NCBI RefSeq assembly: GCF_018860805.1
Contig: NZ_JAHKQR010000011.1
Location: forward strand, 124,001 to 188,000
Direction of reading: 5' to 3'
Source: Aestuariibacter sp. A3R04
GTDB lineage: Bacteria; Pseudomonadota; Gammaproteobacteria; Enterobacterales; Alteromonadaceae
DNA: 64,000 nt
Shown here: one piece after another, positions 39,321-47,653 of the stretch
How the letters are laid out: the number at the start of each line of letters is the position of its first letter
How positions within the stretch are numbered: position 1 is the first letter of the stretch
Program-made: the position numbers and the translations under genes
The notes under the pieces: generated by a model
The model's database searches: none
Told to the model about the DNA's origin: nothing
What the model saw: the letters and a program-made list of their open reading frames with translations, nothing else

Positions 39321-40284
39321 CGGGGTTATCAATAAGCTGGCGGCGCAGTGCGTTTAGACCCGACAACTTGGCGAAGTACACCCTTGTCTGATTGTCAATG
39401 TGCCCGGAGTAGTAAGACATATACAGGTTATCACCTTGTAATACCAGCCCCGGATAACTGTTATCTCCAGCACTCGGAAGCGTTATGAGTGGCGTCAGGA
39501 CTGCGTTGGAAAGGTTCATTCGCCACAGTTGTGTCACCAACTTTCTGCCAGTCCATCGTCGCCCTGCGACCAGAGCATGGCTCGATGTAAGGGGCGTGAT
39601 TGCCGGCCCTCCAACATAGGTTCCTGTGCTTTTCCAGTGCCATTGCCGATAGGGCGGTTTACTTTGCCCTAACTGTGCCGTGAATGTGTCTGCATCGCGC
39701 CTGACCAATGCCGTAATTTGTTCACACTGATCAATGATAAGCGCACTTTCGTTTGGGTAACCTAAGCCGTGTTTCGCCAGACTCATCGCAGGTTTGGGGT
39801 GTCGAAACATCTGCTTGTGTGGGTGTCCTATACACAAATCCAGCCTGTCAAGTCCGCGGTTATAGGCCAGGCCATAAGCCTGCTTTTTGCCCCAGCCAAT
39901 TCGCCAAATCCACCAGTGACTTTCTCCAAAATGATGAGCACCTGACCATGAACGACCATTGTCGCTAAACCAACTCATCATTCTTGTATCGCTGTGCCCA
40001 TATTCATTTGCCTGAAACCGGGCAAACGCGAGTAACCATATTCGTCCGTTTGGATCGCAGCTGAGCTTCGGATCGCGCAAATCAACACCGGGTACCACAA
40101 TACGTGCGCGTTCCAATACGTTGCCATCGGAATTCAGCCTGGCTATTTCAATCTTTCCATCGCCACTAACGTGGTTCGTTGCTTGTCGATAGCAGCATAG
40201 GAAAGCGTCGCCGCAAGCGGTCAAATCGGTAAAGGCGGCATGTGAAGCGGGGCTGGATACACGCGAAATTTGATGGATCTTCAT
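39307..40284 (-). CDS. Sialidase-fold (BNR/Asp-box) protein
   Basis: 325 residues from the ATG at 40284 (MKIHQISRV), supported by AAGAG upstream; a TTG 24 bases further up is less likely. One clear Asp-box, SDNGRSWS, and the pattern CYRQATNHVSGDGKIEI / LRDPKLSCDPNGRIWLL suggest a six-bladed propeller of the sialidase superfamily. I cannot identify the full set of sialidase catalytic residues, so enzymatic activity is unproven. No signal peptide is seen, so it is likely cytoplasmic. It lies between flgL and the first flagellin gene, in a genome segment that also encodes pseudaminic acid synthesis. Confidence 0.7.
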   Translation of the reverse strand: MKIHQISRVSSPASHAAFTDLTACGDAFLCCYRQATNHVSGDGKIEIARLNSDGNVLERARIVVPGVDLRDPKLSCDPNGRIWLLAFARFQANEYGHSDTRMMSWFSDNGRSWSGAHHFGESHWWIWRIGWGKKQAYGLAYNRGLDRLDLCIGHPHKQMFRHPKPAMSLAKHGLGYPNESALIIDQCEQITALVRRDADTFTAQLGQSKPPYRQWHWKSTGTYVGGPAITPLTSSHALVAGRRWTGRKLVTQLWRMNLSNAVLTPLITLPSAGDNSYPGLVLQGDNLYMSYYSGHIDNQTRVYFAKLSGLNALRRQLIDNPVRYN

Positions 40285-40381
40285 ATTTTCTCTTAGTCTG
40301 GAATGCAATAAAAACCAATGCGTTATCGTAATAGAAGCGGCAAGTTTGTGCCGCCTTCCGGCAATTTTAGTAAATTTATTC

Positions 40382-40408
40382 TAAAGGGTTCTGTGCAACA
40401 GTCGATAT
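40382..40408 (+). promoter_or_regulatory. Sigma-28 promoter of flagellin gene 1
   Basis: TAAA-N15-GTCGATAT, correct spacing and six of eight -10 matches, about 115 bases before the start codon. Confidence 0.75.
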
Positions 40409-40470
40409 AAAAATTGAGAGAGCCAGTTCATCATTTACCCCTCAGGTTGTGGTGACTACTATTTGTAATC

Positions 40471-40500
40471 GCCGGTAGTTCCGGCAGCCAGCCCTGCTGG
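40471..40500 (+). promoter_or_regulatory. Tandem hairpins in the flagellin 1 leader
   Basis: Two adjacent stems in the 5' untranslated region: GCCGG-TAGTT-CCGGC (40471-40485) and CCAGC-CCT-GCTGG (40488-40500). They end ten bases before the ribosome site TAGGAGA. No T-run follows. Likely an mRNA stability or translation element. Confidence 0.5.
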
Positions 40501-40522
40501 ACTGAGAGTGTAGGAGAGACTT

Positions 40523-41362
40523 ATGTCTTTGTACGTTAATACTAATGCGTCTTCATTGAACGCACAGCGTCAGCTTTTCGACGTTAGCAATGCCCTGAGC
40601 ACCTCGTTTGAGCGTTTGTCATCTGGTTTCCGGATCAACAGCGCGAAAGACGATGCTGCAGGCTTGCAAATCACCGACCGAATGACCTCACAGGTACAAG
40701 GTTTGAACCAAGCCGTACGCAACGCTAACGACGCGATTTCTTTATCGCAAACAGCGGAAGGTGCATTGGATGAAACCACAACAGCCCTTCAGCGCATCCG
40801 TCAGTTGGCAGTGCAATCACAAAACGGCATCAACAGTTCTGCTGACCGTTTGGCACTGCAAAAAGAAGTCTCAGCACTAAAAACTGAAATTACCCGTATT
40901 TCCACCGATTCACAATTTAACGGTGTAGATATTTTAACCGGTGGTTTCTCCGCCCAGTTTTTGGTAGGTGCCAATGCCGGACAGACAATTTCTGTAAATT
41001 TATCTGCAGGAAATCTGGCGGGATTAAACGGCTTTAGTGCTGGTGGATTGGGGATCAGTAGCGGCTCAGTCGCGACTGTTACCGGCGCTTCCAGTCTTCT
41101 GGGGGCAGTCGACGGGGCAATTTCCGCTATCGGTGGTGTACGTGCTGACCTGGGGGCTTTGCAAAACCGTTTTCAGTCAACCATTCGTAATCTAAGCAAT
41201 ATTGCCGAGAACGTGTCCGCTGCTCGTTCGCGAATTCGCGATACTGATTTTGCGACTGAAACAGCCAATCTGACACGAAATCAGATCATTCAGCAGGCGA
41301 GTACAACAGTACTGTCGCAGGCTAATCAGCGACCTCAGGCTGCATTGCAGTTACTGGGATAA
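40523..41362 (+). CDS. Flagellin, copy 1
   Basis: Filament subunit exported by the flagellar type III system. 279 residues, a short flagellin with little D2/D3. The N-terminal D0/D1 ([36 protein letters not shown]) and C-terminal D1/D0 ([35 protein letters not shown]) are conserved. The variable middle is about 40 residues, rich in Ser, Gly and Ala, a likely place for O-glycosylation. Expressed from a sigma-28 promoter. First of four tandem flagellin genes. Confidence 0.97.
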   Translation: MSLYVNTNASSLNAQRQLFDVSNALSTSFERLSSGFRINSAKDDAAGLQITDRMTSQVQGLNQAVRNANDAISLSQTAEGALDETTTALQRIRQLAVQSQNGINSSADRLALQKEVSALKTEITRISTDSQFNGVDILTGGFSAQFLVGANAGQTISVNLSAGNLAGLNGFSAGGLGISSGSVATVTGASSLLGAVDGAISAIGGVRADLGALQNRFQSTIRNLSNIAENVSAARSRIRDTDFATETANLTRNQIIQQASTTVLSQANQRPQAALQLLG

Positions 41363-41382
41363 GTTGATGAATTTAACGCGTG

Positions 41383-41492
41383 GGAATGAAGCCGGGAGGT
41401 AGTGACTCTGAGAGCCCTATGCGTGAGAGTTTGCTCGCAATCTCCTAACGTTGAGCATACTGGCCGGACTTTGTTCCGGCCATTTTCGTTTT
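41383..41492 (+). ncRNA. Structured 3' region of flagellin 1: candidate regulatory RNA and terminator
   Basis: Begins with a 23-base segment (41383-41405) repeated after flagellin 2. It then has a hairpin-forming stretch (GCGTGAG...CTCGC), a stem TGCTC/GAGCA (41432-41436 and 41453-41457) whose loop contains TCTCCTAACG (41441-41450), and a strong terminator TGGCCGGA-CTTTGT-TCCGGCCA followed by TTTT (41461-41486). The loop is exactly complementary (10 of 10) to the ribosome site of flagellin 2 (41698-41707) and to nine bases of that of flagellin 3. This looks like a 3'-UTR-derived antisense RNA. Terminator confidence is high; regulatory role is inference. Confidence 0.6.
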
Positions 41493-41549
41493 AAAACAAG
41501 TATTAAGAAAACCATAACCTGCTTATTTTTAAAAAAACGAAAAAAAGCC

Positions 41550-41577
41550 TAAAGGATTTTTCCTCTGCGTACGATAC
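41550..41577 (+). promoter_or_regulatory. Sigma-28-like promoter of flagellin gene 2
   Basis: CTAAAG with TAAA at 41550-41553, 16-base spacer and TACGATAC. The spacer is one base longer than usual and the -10 is partial. About 130 bases before the start codon. Confidence 0.55.
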
Positions 41578-41697
41578 ATAAAGCAAAGGGACTGGGAATA
41601 ATAAAAACAGCAAGCCAGTTTCAGTTTCGCTAATAAAAACAACAATAAGCGAAATCCAAAAGCCGTATAAAACAAAAAAAAGCGGCGTATCAAAAAT

Positions 41698-41707
41698 CGT
41701 TAGGAGA
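41698..41707 (+). promoter_or_regulatory. Ribosome-binding site of flagellin 2, target of flagellin 3'-region loops
   Basis: CGTTAGGAGA, seven bases before the ATG. It is the exact reverse complement of TCTCCTAACG found in the loops at 41441-41450 and 43899-43908. Confidence 0.6.
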
Positions 41708-41714
41708 AAGAAAC

Positions 41715-42545
41715 ATGAGTTTATTTGTAAACACCAATGTGTCGTCGTTAAATGCCCAACGACAACTGTTCAATACTAACAATGGTCTGAGCACAGCTTT
41801 TGAGCGTTTGTCGTCAGGTTTTCGCATCAACAGTGCAGCGGATGACGCTGCTGGCTTGCAAATTTCTGACCGCATGACATCGCAGATCATGGGGTTGGAT
41901 CAGGCAGTACGAAACGCGAATGACGGTATTTCTTTGGCCCAGACGGCTGAAGGCGCTATGCAGGAAATCACTACTGCGTTGCAACGTATTCGGGTTTTAG
42001 CAATTCAGTCACAAAACGGTATAAATAGCTCGGCTGACCGTTTGGCGCTGCAAAAAGAAGTATCTGCTCTGAAAGTGGAAATTTCACGGATTGCCAGCAC
42101 CACACAATTTGCTGGCGTAGATATTTTAAACGGTACTTTTTCTTCTTCGTTCCTGGTGGGCGCCAATGCGGGTCAAACCATTGGAGTGAATGTCAGTCGT
42201 GCAGGTGGCTTTGGGTTTTCGGGGTTAGTCGGCGGTAGCGATACTTCCGTACTTACAGAGGCGCTCGCTTCTGCGGCATTGACAGCTGTAGATTCCGCAA
42301 TCTCTATTGTGGACGCCAAACGGGCTGATCTCGGTGCCATTCAAAATCGTTTTCAGTCTACCATTCGCAACTTGAGCAACATTTCTGAAAATGTGTCAGC
42401 TGCACGCTCACGTATTCGCGATACTGATTTTGCTACAGAAACAGCAGAGTTAACGCGCAATCAAATCCTGCAGCAAGCCAGTACAACGGTACTGTCTCAA
42501 GCGAACCAGCGTCCACAGGCTGCCTTAAGTCTGCTGGGAGGGTAA
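41715..42545 (+). CDS. Flagellin, copy 2
   Basis: 276 residues. Very close in protein sequence to copy 3, sharing the distinctive block [20 protein letters not shown] and the middle text [10 protein letters not shown], yet differing at many synonymous codon positions. D0/D1 segments are intact ([34 protein letters not shown]). The central region of about 40 residues is Gly/Ser rich. Confidence 0.97.
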   Translation: MSLFVNTNVSSLNAQRQLFNTNNGLSTAFERLSSGFRINSAADDAAGLQISDRMTSQIMGLDQAVRNANDGISLAQTAEGAMQEITTALQRIRVLAIQSQNGINSSADRLALQKEVSALKVEISRIASTTQFAGVDILNGTFSSSFLVGANAGQTIGVNVSRAGGFGFSGLVGGSDTSVLTEALASAALTAVDSAISIVDAKRADLGAIQNRFQSTIRNLSNISENVSAARSRIRDTDFATETAELTRNQILQQASTTVLSQANQRPQAALSLLGG

Positions 42546-42860
42546 TATTCCTTCATATTAAAGGTGATGTTTAACGCGATTTGAGAAATGTCGTCTTGAA
42601 AGTGAAGTGAGTACTCACTAGGGCGCTGACTGGCAGGAATGAAGCCAGGAGGTAGTGAGAGGTATGAGGTCTGGAACGACATACCCGCCCGTCAGCTGGA
42701 GCAAAGCGAACTTTGCCCGGCCACTACCGGGAGTGAACCGGTAATGCGTCAGTTTTTTATCACTGACTAAAAAGTACTAGCACACTATGTGCCAGTTTTT
42801 AGTTTACGGCGTTGACAATAAGCACTCATACAACGCGGACATTTTTGTTAGGAGAAACTC
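42546..42860 (+). other. Intergenic region between flagellins 2 and 3
   Basis: Contains the second copy of the 23-base segment (42636-42658) inside a CTGGC/GCCAG hairpin, then GCAAAG-CGAA-CTTTGC (42701-42716) and TACCGG/CCGGTA (42725-42743) hairpins, with a TTTTTT run at 42753-42758. It ends with the flagellin 3 ribosome site GTTAGGAGA (42847-42855). No sigma-28 promoter with proper spacing was found, so flagellin 3 may rely on readthrough or on a promoter I did not recognise. Confidence 0.5.
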
Positions 42861-43688
42861 ATGAGTTTGTATGTAAATACCAACGTGTCGGCTTTGAACG
42901 CACAACGACAATTATTTAATTCGGGAAATGCACTAACGACAGCGTTTGAGCGTTTGTCTTCAGGCTTTCGAATTAATAGTGCCGCGGATGATGCCGCCGG
43001 TCTGCAAATATCTGACAGGATGACATCCCAGATAATGGGGCTTGATCAGGCGGTTAGAAATGCCAATGATGGGATTTCCCTGGCACAGACAGCTGAAGGG
43101 GCCATGCAGGAGATCACGACTGCCTTGCAGCGTATTCGGGTTTTGGCGATACAATCGCAGAACGGTATCAACAGTTCGTCTGATCGTCTGGCACTGCAAA
43201 AAGAGGTATCGGCATTAAAAACCGAAATTTCAAGAGTTGCCTCAACAACACAATTTGCTGGCGTAGATATTCTCAATGGGGGCTATTCTGCATCTTTTCT
43301 CGTGGGAGCAAATGCCGGGCAAGTTATTGGTGTTAATATTTCCAGAAGCGGCGGGTTTGGCTTTTCCGGTTTAGTTGGCAACAGTGATACATCCGTATTA
43401 ACGGCGGATCTTGCGTCTGCTGCACTGACTGCGGTAGATTCGGCTATCTCTATTGTCGATGCTAAGCGTGCAGATTTGGGGGCGATTCAAAACCGTTTTC
43501 AATCTACGATACGCAATCTGAGTAACATTTCTGAGAATGTATCTGCGGCAAGATCGCGCATCCGGGATACAGATTTTGCCACCGAAACGGCAACACTGAC
43601 CCGAAATCAGATTTTACAACAGGCGAGCACTACTGTGTTGTCCCAAGCAAACCAGCGACCACAAGCAGCGCTATCGCTACTCGGATAA
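42861..43688 (+). CDS. Flagellin, copy 3
   Basis: 275 residues, nearest relative copy 2. Starts [19 protein letters not shown]; the D1 core and C-terminal [20 protein letters not shown] are conserved, and it ends [11 protein letters not shown]. The central region contains [17 protein letters not shown]. Its ribosome site GTTAGGAGA is the second predicted target of the anti-Shine-Dalgarno loops. Confidence 0.97.
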   Translation: MSLYVNTNVSALNAQRQLFNSGNALTTAFERLSSGFRINSAADDAAGLQISDRMTSQIMGLDQAVRNANDGISLAQTAEGAMQEITTALQRIRVLAIQSQNGINSSSDRLALQKEVSALKTEISRVASTTQFAGVDILNGGYSASFLVGANAGQVIGVNISRSGGFGFSGLVGNSDTSVLTADLASAALTAVDSAISIVDAKRADLGAIQNRFQSTIRNLSNISENVSAARSRIRDTDFATETATLTRNQILQQASTTVLSQANQRPQAALSLLG

Positions 43689-43889
43689 GATAGAATTGAT
43701 TCACTGAAGGTATTGCACTCGGTGAGTGAGTGGGGAGGAGTTGAGAGGCCAACCCAACGTTGGCGGCCCCAAAAGGAGCCGCTAACAGAAGAAAACGCCG
43801 ACTAACAGGACTGAGAGGTAGAAGTGTGGTTGAGAGGCCAGTTAATTCTACTATTGTTCCTGCCAGCCGACTGGAAACGATTTTACTTT

Positions 43890-43946
43890 TTTGCTCTATC
43901 TCCTAACGTGAGCAAATTGGCCAGAACATCTGTTCTGGCCTTTTTT
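43890..43946 (+). ncRNA. Structured 3' region of flagellin 3: second anti-Shine-Dalgarno stem-loop and terminator
   Basis: A perfect seven-base stem TTTGCTC (43890-43896) / GAGCAAA (43910-43916) encloses a 13-base loop containing TCTCCTAACG (43899-43908), identical to the loop after flagellin 1. It is followed by the terminator GGCCAGAA...TTCTGGCC with six Ts (43919-43946). The terminator stem differs from that of flagellin 1 by paired changes, which suggests conservation of structure. Confidence 0.6.
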
Positions 43947-44226
43947 CTTTTTTCGCCAGAACTCTGCGCCACGTCCACGCTAGTAAAAATAAAGCACAAG
44001 CTGTGCCAAAATTACGTCAAAAAAACGACAGCCAATACTGAGGTATAACTTTCAATACCACGTTATTGCCGGTTTCTTTCTGCATTTTTCCCCCAAATTT
44101 GCCCTGACGCAAGAATATTTTTTATCTCAAACCAACCCAAAAGCCCGTTTAAACTTGTTTTTCAATCTAAATAATTCAATTAAAACAATTGGTTGTGAAT
44201 TTATTTAATTTTTTTTGAAAAAAAAC
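43947..44226. other. AT-rich spacer before flagellin 4
   Basis: About 280 bases, strongly AT-rich toward the right (poly-A/T tracts around 44160-44226), without a gene I can support. It may act as an UP-element or protein-binding region for the flagellin 4 promoter. Confidence 0.4.
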
Positions 44227-44253
44227 TAAAGAACCTAAAGGTTTGGCCGATAC
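44227..44253 (+). promoter_or_regulatory. Sigma-28 promoter of flagellin gene 4
   Basis: TAAA-N15-GCCGATAC, seven of eight -10 bases, correct spacing, 150 bases before the start codon. Confidence 0.88.
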
Positions 44254-44259
44254 CTTTAG
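44235..44259 (+). repeat. Inverted repeat across the flagellin 4 -10 element
   Basis: CTAAAGGT and ACCTTTAG, perfect eight-base arms with a nine-base spacer that contains most of the sigma-28 -10 element. Its position suggests an operator. Confidence 0.6.
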
Positions 44260-44403
44260 TTGAGGGGTAATTTAATTACTTTAAACGTGATGCGTTTTTG
44301 CATTACTGAAGAGGGGATTCAACGGGAGTAGTGACCCGACGAATCTGAACTGGCAGGGTTTGATTGTAGCATTGAATGCATCGAATCCCTAGGAGGTATT
44401 CAA

Positions 44404-45228
44404 ATGTCTTTATATGTAAATACTAATGCTTCTTCTATCAACGCACAGCGTCAGTTGTTCGATGTAAGCAATAAGTTAAGTACTTCATTCGAAAGGTTGT
44501 CATCTGGCTTTCGCATTAATAGTGCGGGCGATGATGCCGCAGGTTTACAAATTTCAGACCGCCTGACGTCTCAGGTACAGGGGTTGAACCAGGCTGTTCG
44601 CAATGCGAATGACGCCATTTCTTTGGCACAAACGACAGAAGGCGCATTGGCCGAGGTAACGACCAGTCTGCAACGGATTCGTCAGTTAGCCGTGCAATCG
44701 CAAAGTGGTATCAACAGTTCGTCTGACCGCGCAGCATTGCAGAAAGAAGTTTCTGCTTTGAAAACGGAAATTTCTCGTATTTCAACTGACACTCAGTTTG
44801 GTGGTGTAGATCTGCTCAAAGGCAATTACTCTGCTACTTTTTTGGTTGGTGCCAACGCGGGTCAGTCCATTAGCATCAACCTGTCTCGCACCAGCGGCTT
44901 TGGCGCTTCCGGATTAGGTGTAGGTTCTATTGATATTGCGACCGCTAGTGGAGCAAGCTCAGCATTGACGGCCATTGACAGTGCCATTTCTTCAATCGGC
45001 GGCGTGCGAGCTGATTTAGGGGCATTGCAAAACCGTTTTCAATCTACTATTCGAAATCTGAGCAGTATTTCTGAGAACCTGTCTGCAGCTCGTTCGCGTA
45101 TTCGCGATACAGATTTCGCTTCTGAAACGGCTGAGCTGACGAGAAATCAGATTGTGCAGCAAGCGTCAATTTCAGTATTGAGCCAGGCGAATCAGCGTCC
45201 ACAAGCAGCGCTTTCTCTGTTAGGATAA
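44404..45228 (+). CDS. Flagellin, copy 4
   Basis: 274 residues. Closer to copy 1 than to copies 2 and 3 (shares [19 protein letters not shown] and [20 protein letters not shown] text). The leader is long (about 140 bases) with GGGATTC/GAATCCC arms flanking it; the right arm ends next to the AGGAGGT ribosome site. Strongest sigma-28 promoter of the four. A terminator follows. Confidence 0.97.
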   Translation: MSLYVNTNASSINAQRQLFDVSNKLSTSFERLSSGFRINSAGDDAAGLQISDRLTSQVQGLNQAVRNANDAISLAQTTEGALAEVTTSLQRIRQLAVQSQSGINSSSDRAALQKEVSALKTEISRISTDTQFGGVDLLKGNYSATFLVGANAGQSISINLSRTSGFGASGLGVGSIDIATASGASSALTAIDSAISSIGGVRADLGALQNRFQSTIRNLSSISENLSAARSRIRDTDFASETAELTRNQIVQQASISVLSQANQRPQAALSLLG

Positions 45229-45254
45229 TAACAGAGGATCCGTACTTAAAGGGT

Positions 45255-45283
45255 AAGGGAAATACAACGGGTGTTTCCCTTTT
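45255..45283 (+). terminator. Terminator after flagellin 4
   Basis: AAGGGAAATAC pairs with GTGTTTCCCTT (one wobble pair), loop AACGG, ending in TTTT. Eleven-base stem, 27 bases after the stop codon. Confidence 0.75.
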
Positions 45284-45308
45284 GCTCATTTGAGAATGGG
45301 AGGGTAAT

Positions 45309-45752
45309 GTGGAAATCGTAAATGTACAAAGTGGCCAAAATATTGCTTCGACTTTGGCGGAATTACAGGCATCTTCACCACTGCGGAATACGCGAACTGA
45401 AAATGGTGCTGGCGATGTGGCATCTGGACAAATTGATAGCGCTTCGGCTAAAGAAAATGTTCAAGGAAGTACTGCGCCAGCCGATAACCCGATCAGAGAG
45501 GTGCAGAACCTTGATGATGTTGAGGTAGCTGCCCGTGAGGTCGAGGCATTTCTACAAGTTCAGAATCGAAATTTAGCGTTTTCTGTAGACGAAGAGACTA
45601 AGCGCTCTGTTGTCACAGTTAAAGATTCTGAATCTGGTGATGTTATCCGGCAAATTCCTTCCGACGAAGTCTTAAGACTTGCCGAGCGGATAAAAAATTT
45701 GCAGGAAGACGTTGGAAGTAGTGTGGGAGTGCTCGTAAACAACCAGGTTTAA
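45309..45752 (+). CDS. flaG: Flagellar protein FlaG
   Basis: Small FlaG-family protein that influences filament length in polar flagellates. 147 residues. A variable N-terminal part is followed by the conserved C-terminal FlaG domain (LAFSVDEETKRSVVTVKDSE, VIRQIPSDEVLRLAERI). The start is GTG, with GGGAGGG five bases upstream; an overlapping ATG at 45308 is out of frame. Placed between flagellins and fliD as in Vibrio. Confidence 0.92.
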   Translation: MEIVNVQSGQNIASTLAELQASSPLRNTRTENGAGDVASGQIDSASAKENVQGSTAPADNPIREVQNLDDVEVAAREVEAFLQVQNRNLAFSVDEETKRSVVTVKDSESGDVIRQIPSDEVLRLAERIKNLQEDVGSSVGVLVNNQV

Positions 45753-45765
45753 GACGAGGTAACAA

Positions 45766-47211
45766 ATGACTATACAATCGTTGGGTGTTGGTTCTGGACT
45801 TGCGCTTGACGATCTAGTCACGCAATTGCTTGATGCTGAGCGTACGCCCAAAACTGAGGCGTTAAACGAGCGTGAAGATCGTGTAGAGGCAGAAATTTCC
45901 GGTCTTGGGCAGGTTAAGTCCTTGCTGTCAGATTTTAAAGATTCAGTGGATGACCTGCGCAGTGATAACGATATTAACGGTCGTAAACCCACTATCTCCA
46001 ATCCTGATGATGACGTGGATATTTTTACCGCTGAAGCATCAAATTCCGCACTTCGTGGTAGCTATGAAATAGTGGTAGAGCAACTTGCTAGCGGAAGTCG
46101 CATTGTTTCCGATGACGGCAATTTTACCAGCCCCGATGATGCCGTACTGTCTTCTGGTTCCGGTTCTTTGACGTTTAACGTCGGTGGCACAGGTGACTCC
46201 TTTAGCATCAATGTTTCTGCTGGTATGACGCTCACTCAGCTTCGGGAAGCGATCAACAACAGCGAAGATAACTTCGGTGTGAACGCTAATATTATCGATA
46301 CCGGCACCTCTGCCGGCCCTAAACTTGTATTTACATCAGATGTCACCGGAGCGGGTAACGACCTGGAGATCGTTAACGATACTGGCGTTGCTGAGCTTAA
46401 TCGCGTGGCTACCAGCAGCAGTAACCCCACCGGTCTTATTTCTGCATCAAACATTTCAGCAGCGTCCAATGCGCGGGCAAATATCGATGGCATTGTTGTA
46501 GAAAGCAGCACCAATGAATTTGAAAATACCATTCAAAACGTGTCTTTTGAGGCTGAACGGGTTTCTCCCTTAGCTGCAGATGGTGTGACGTACCAGGCAT
46601 CAACATTAAAAATTGGCTATGATCGCGACGGTTTGGACAAGAAAATCCGCGACTTCGTCGACAACTACAACAAAGTCATGAAAGAGCTGCAAAATCTGAC
46701 CCGTTATGGGGAATCAGAACTGGAAGAAGATGGGGCCCTTGCCGGCGATTCTCTTATGCGTGGCATTATGACCGGCCTGGGTTCAATTGTTGGCGGTAAC
46801 GTAGCTTCTTCATCTCTTGGCGGTCTTTTCCAACTGGGTGTTGAACTAAACTCAGACGGTGAACTGGAAATCGGCGATACAGATTTCGGACTTGGGTCGG
46901 GCAATGAACGTCTCGAAGATGCTTTAGAAGACAATTTTGATGAAATAGCTAAACTTTTTACTGATGAAAACGAAGGTATTGCCGTTAAACTCTATGAGTT
47001 TGCCGATCAGTATACATCATACAGTGGCTTAATCAGTCTGCGCGAACGCGCTGCGAAGGATAATCGTGAAGAAATATACGATGATCGCGAGCGATTGGAA
47101 TTGAGAATGGCAAGCTATGAACAGATTTTGCGCGACAAGTATTTAAACCTCGATCAAACGGTGGCGCAGTTGAATCAGACAGGCTCTGCTTTATTGGCAT
47201 CCTTAGGTTAA
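45766..47211 (+). CDS. fliD: Flagellar filament cap protein FliD (HAP2)
   Basis: Caps the filament and folds incoming flagellin. 481 residues. The N-terminal QSLGVGSGLALDDLVTQLLD and the C-terminal helical region (LSLRERAAKDNREEIYDDRE-type text, LRDKYLNLDQTVAQLNQTGS) match FliD_N and FliD_C. It lies 13 bases after flaG. Confidence 0.96.
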   Translation: MTIQSLGVGSGLALDDLVTQLLDAERTPKTEALNEREDRVEAEISGLGQVKSLLSDFKDSVDDLRSDNDINGRKPTISNPDDDVDIFTAEASNSALRGSYEIVVEQLASGSRIVSDDGNFTSPDDAVLSSGSGSLTFNVGGTGDSFSINVSAGMTLTQLREAINNSEDNFGVNANIIDTGTSAGPKLVFTSDVTGAGNDLEIVNDTGVAELNRVATSSSNPTGLISASNISAASNARANIDGIVVESSTNEFENTIQNVSFEAERVSPLAADGVTYQASTLKIGYDRDGLDKKIRDFVDNYNKVMKELQNLTRYGESELEEDGALAGDSLMRGIMTGLGSIVGGNVASSSLGGLFQLGVELNSDGELEIGDTDFGLGSGNERLEDALEDNFDEIAKLFTDENEGIAVKLYEFADQYTSYSGLISLRERAAKDNREEIYDDRERLELRMASYEQILRDKYLNLDQTVAQLNQTGSALLASLG

Positions 47212-47224
47212 GTTAGGAGTTATC

Positions 47225-47653
47225 ATGGCACTTAAAGGCATTAATGCTTATCGTAAAGGCAGTCTGAAACAGGATATTGCCAATGCTGATCCTCACAAGC
47301 TTACGCTCATGCTGATGCAAGGCGCATTAGACCGCCTCGCCTACGCAAAAGGGGCGATGGAGCGAAAAGAGTACGCAGCGAAGTCTGAGTTTCTTTCACG
47401 TGTTACTGCCATTTTGATGAATTTGCGTGATACGTTGGATTTAGACGTTGGGGGAGAAGTCGCTGAAAACATGTTTTCTCTCTACGAGTACATGATTGAG
47501 CGAACCGGAGAAGCCCATGTGCGTAATGACTTGCAGATCCTCGATGAAGTGATTAGCCTGTTAACTCCAATTCGGGACGCATGGGTACAAATTCCTCAGG
47601 CTGCAAAAGACGAAGCCTATGAAGCCCAGCGCCAAAAACGTCAGGCCGTGTGA
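47225..47653 (+). CDS. fliS: Flagellin export chaperone FliS
   Basis: Binds the flagellin C terminus in the cytoplasm to prevent early polymerisation. 142 residues, with KLTLMLMQGALDRLAYAKGA and the later LRDTLDLDVGGEVAENMFSLYEYM region typical of FliS. The ribosome site GTTAGGAG (47212-47219) shares eight bases with the target of the flagellin 3'-region loops. The stop overlaps the start of the next gene. Confidence 0.95.
   Translation: MALKGINAYRKGSLKQDIANADPHKLTLMLMQGALDRLAYAKGAMERKEYAAKSEFLSRVTAILMNLRDTLDLDVGGEVAENMFSLYEYMIERTGEAHVRNDLQILDEVISLLTPIRDAWVQIPQAAKDEAYEAQRQKRQAV

Noticed and set aside
42781..42860. Sigma-28 or sigma-70 promoter directly before flagellin 3
   Set aside because: CTAAAA and TTGACA-like pieces exist but no partner -10 element has acceptable spacing.
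43824..44048. 74-codon frame after flagellin 3
   Set aside because: It overlaps the stem-loop and terminator, starts without a ribosome site and has no recognisable product.
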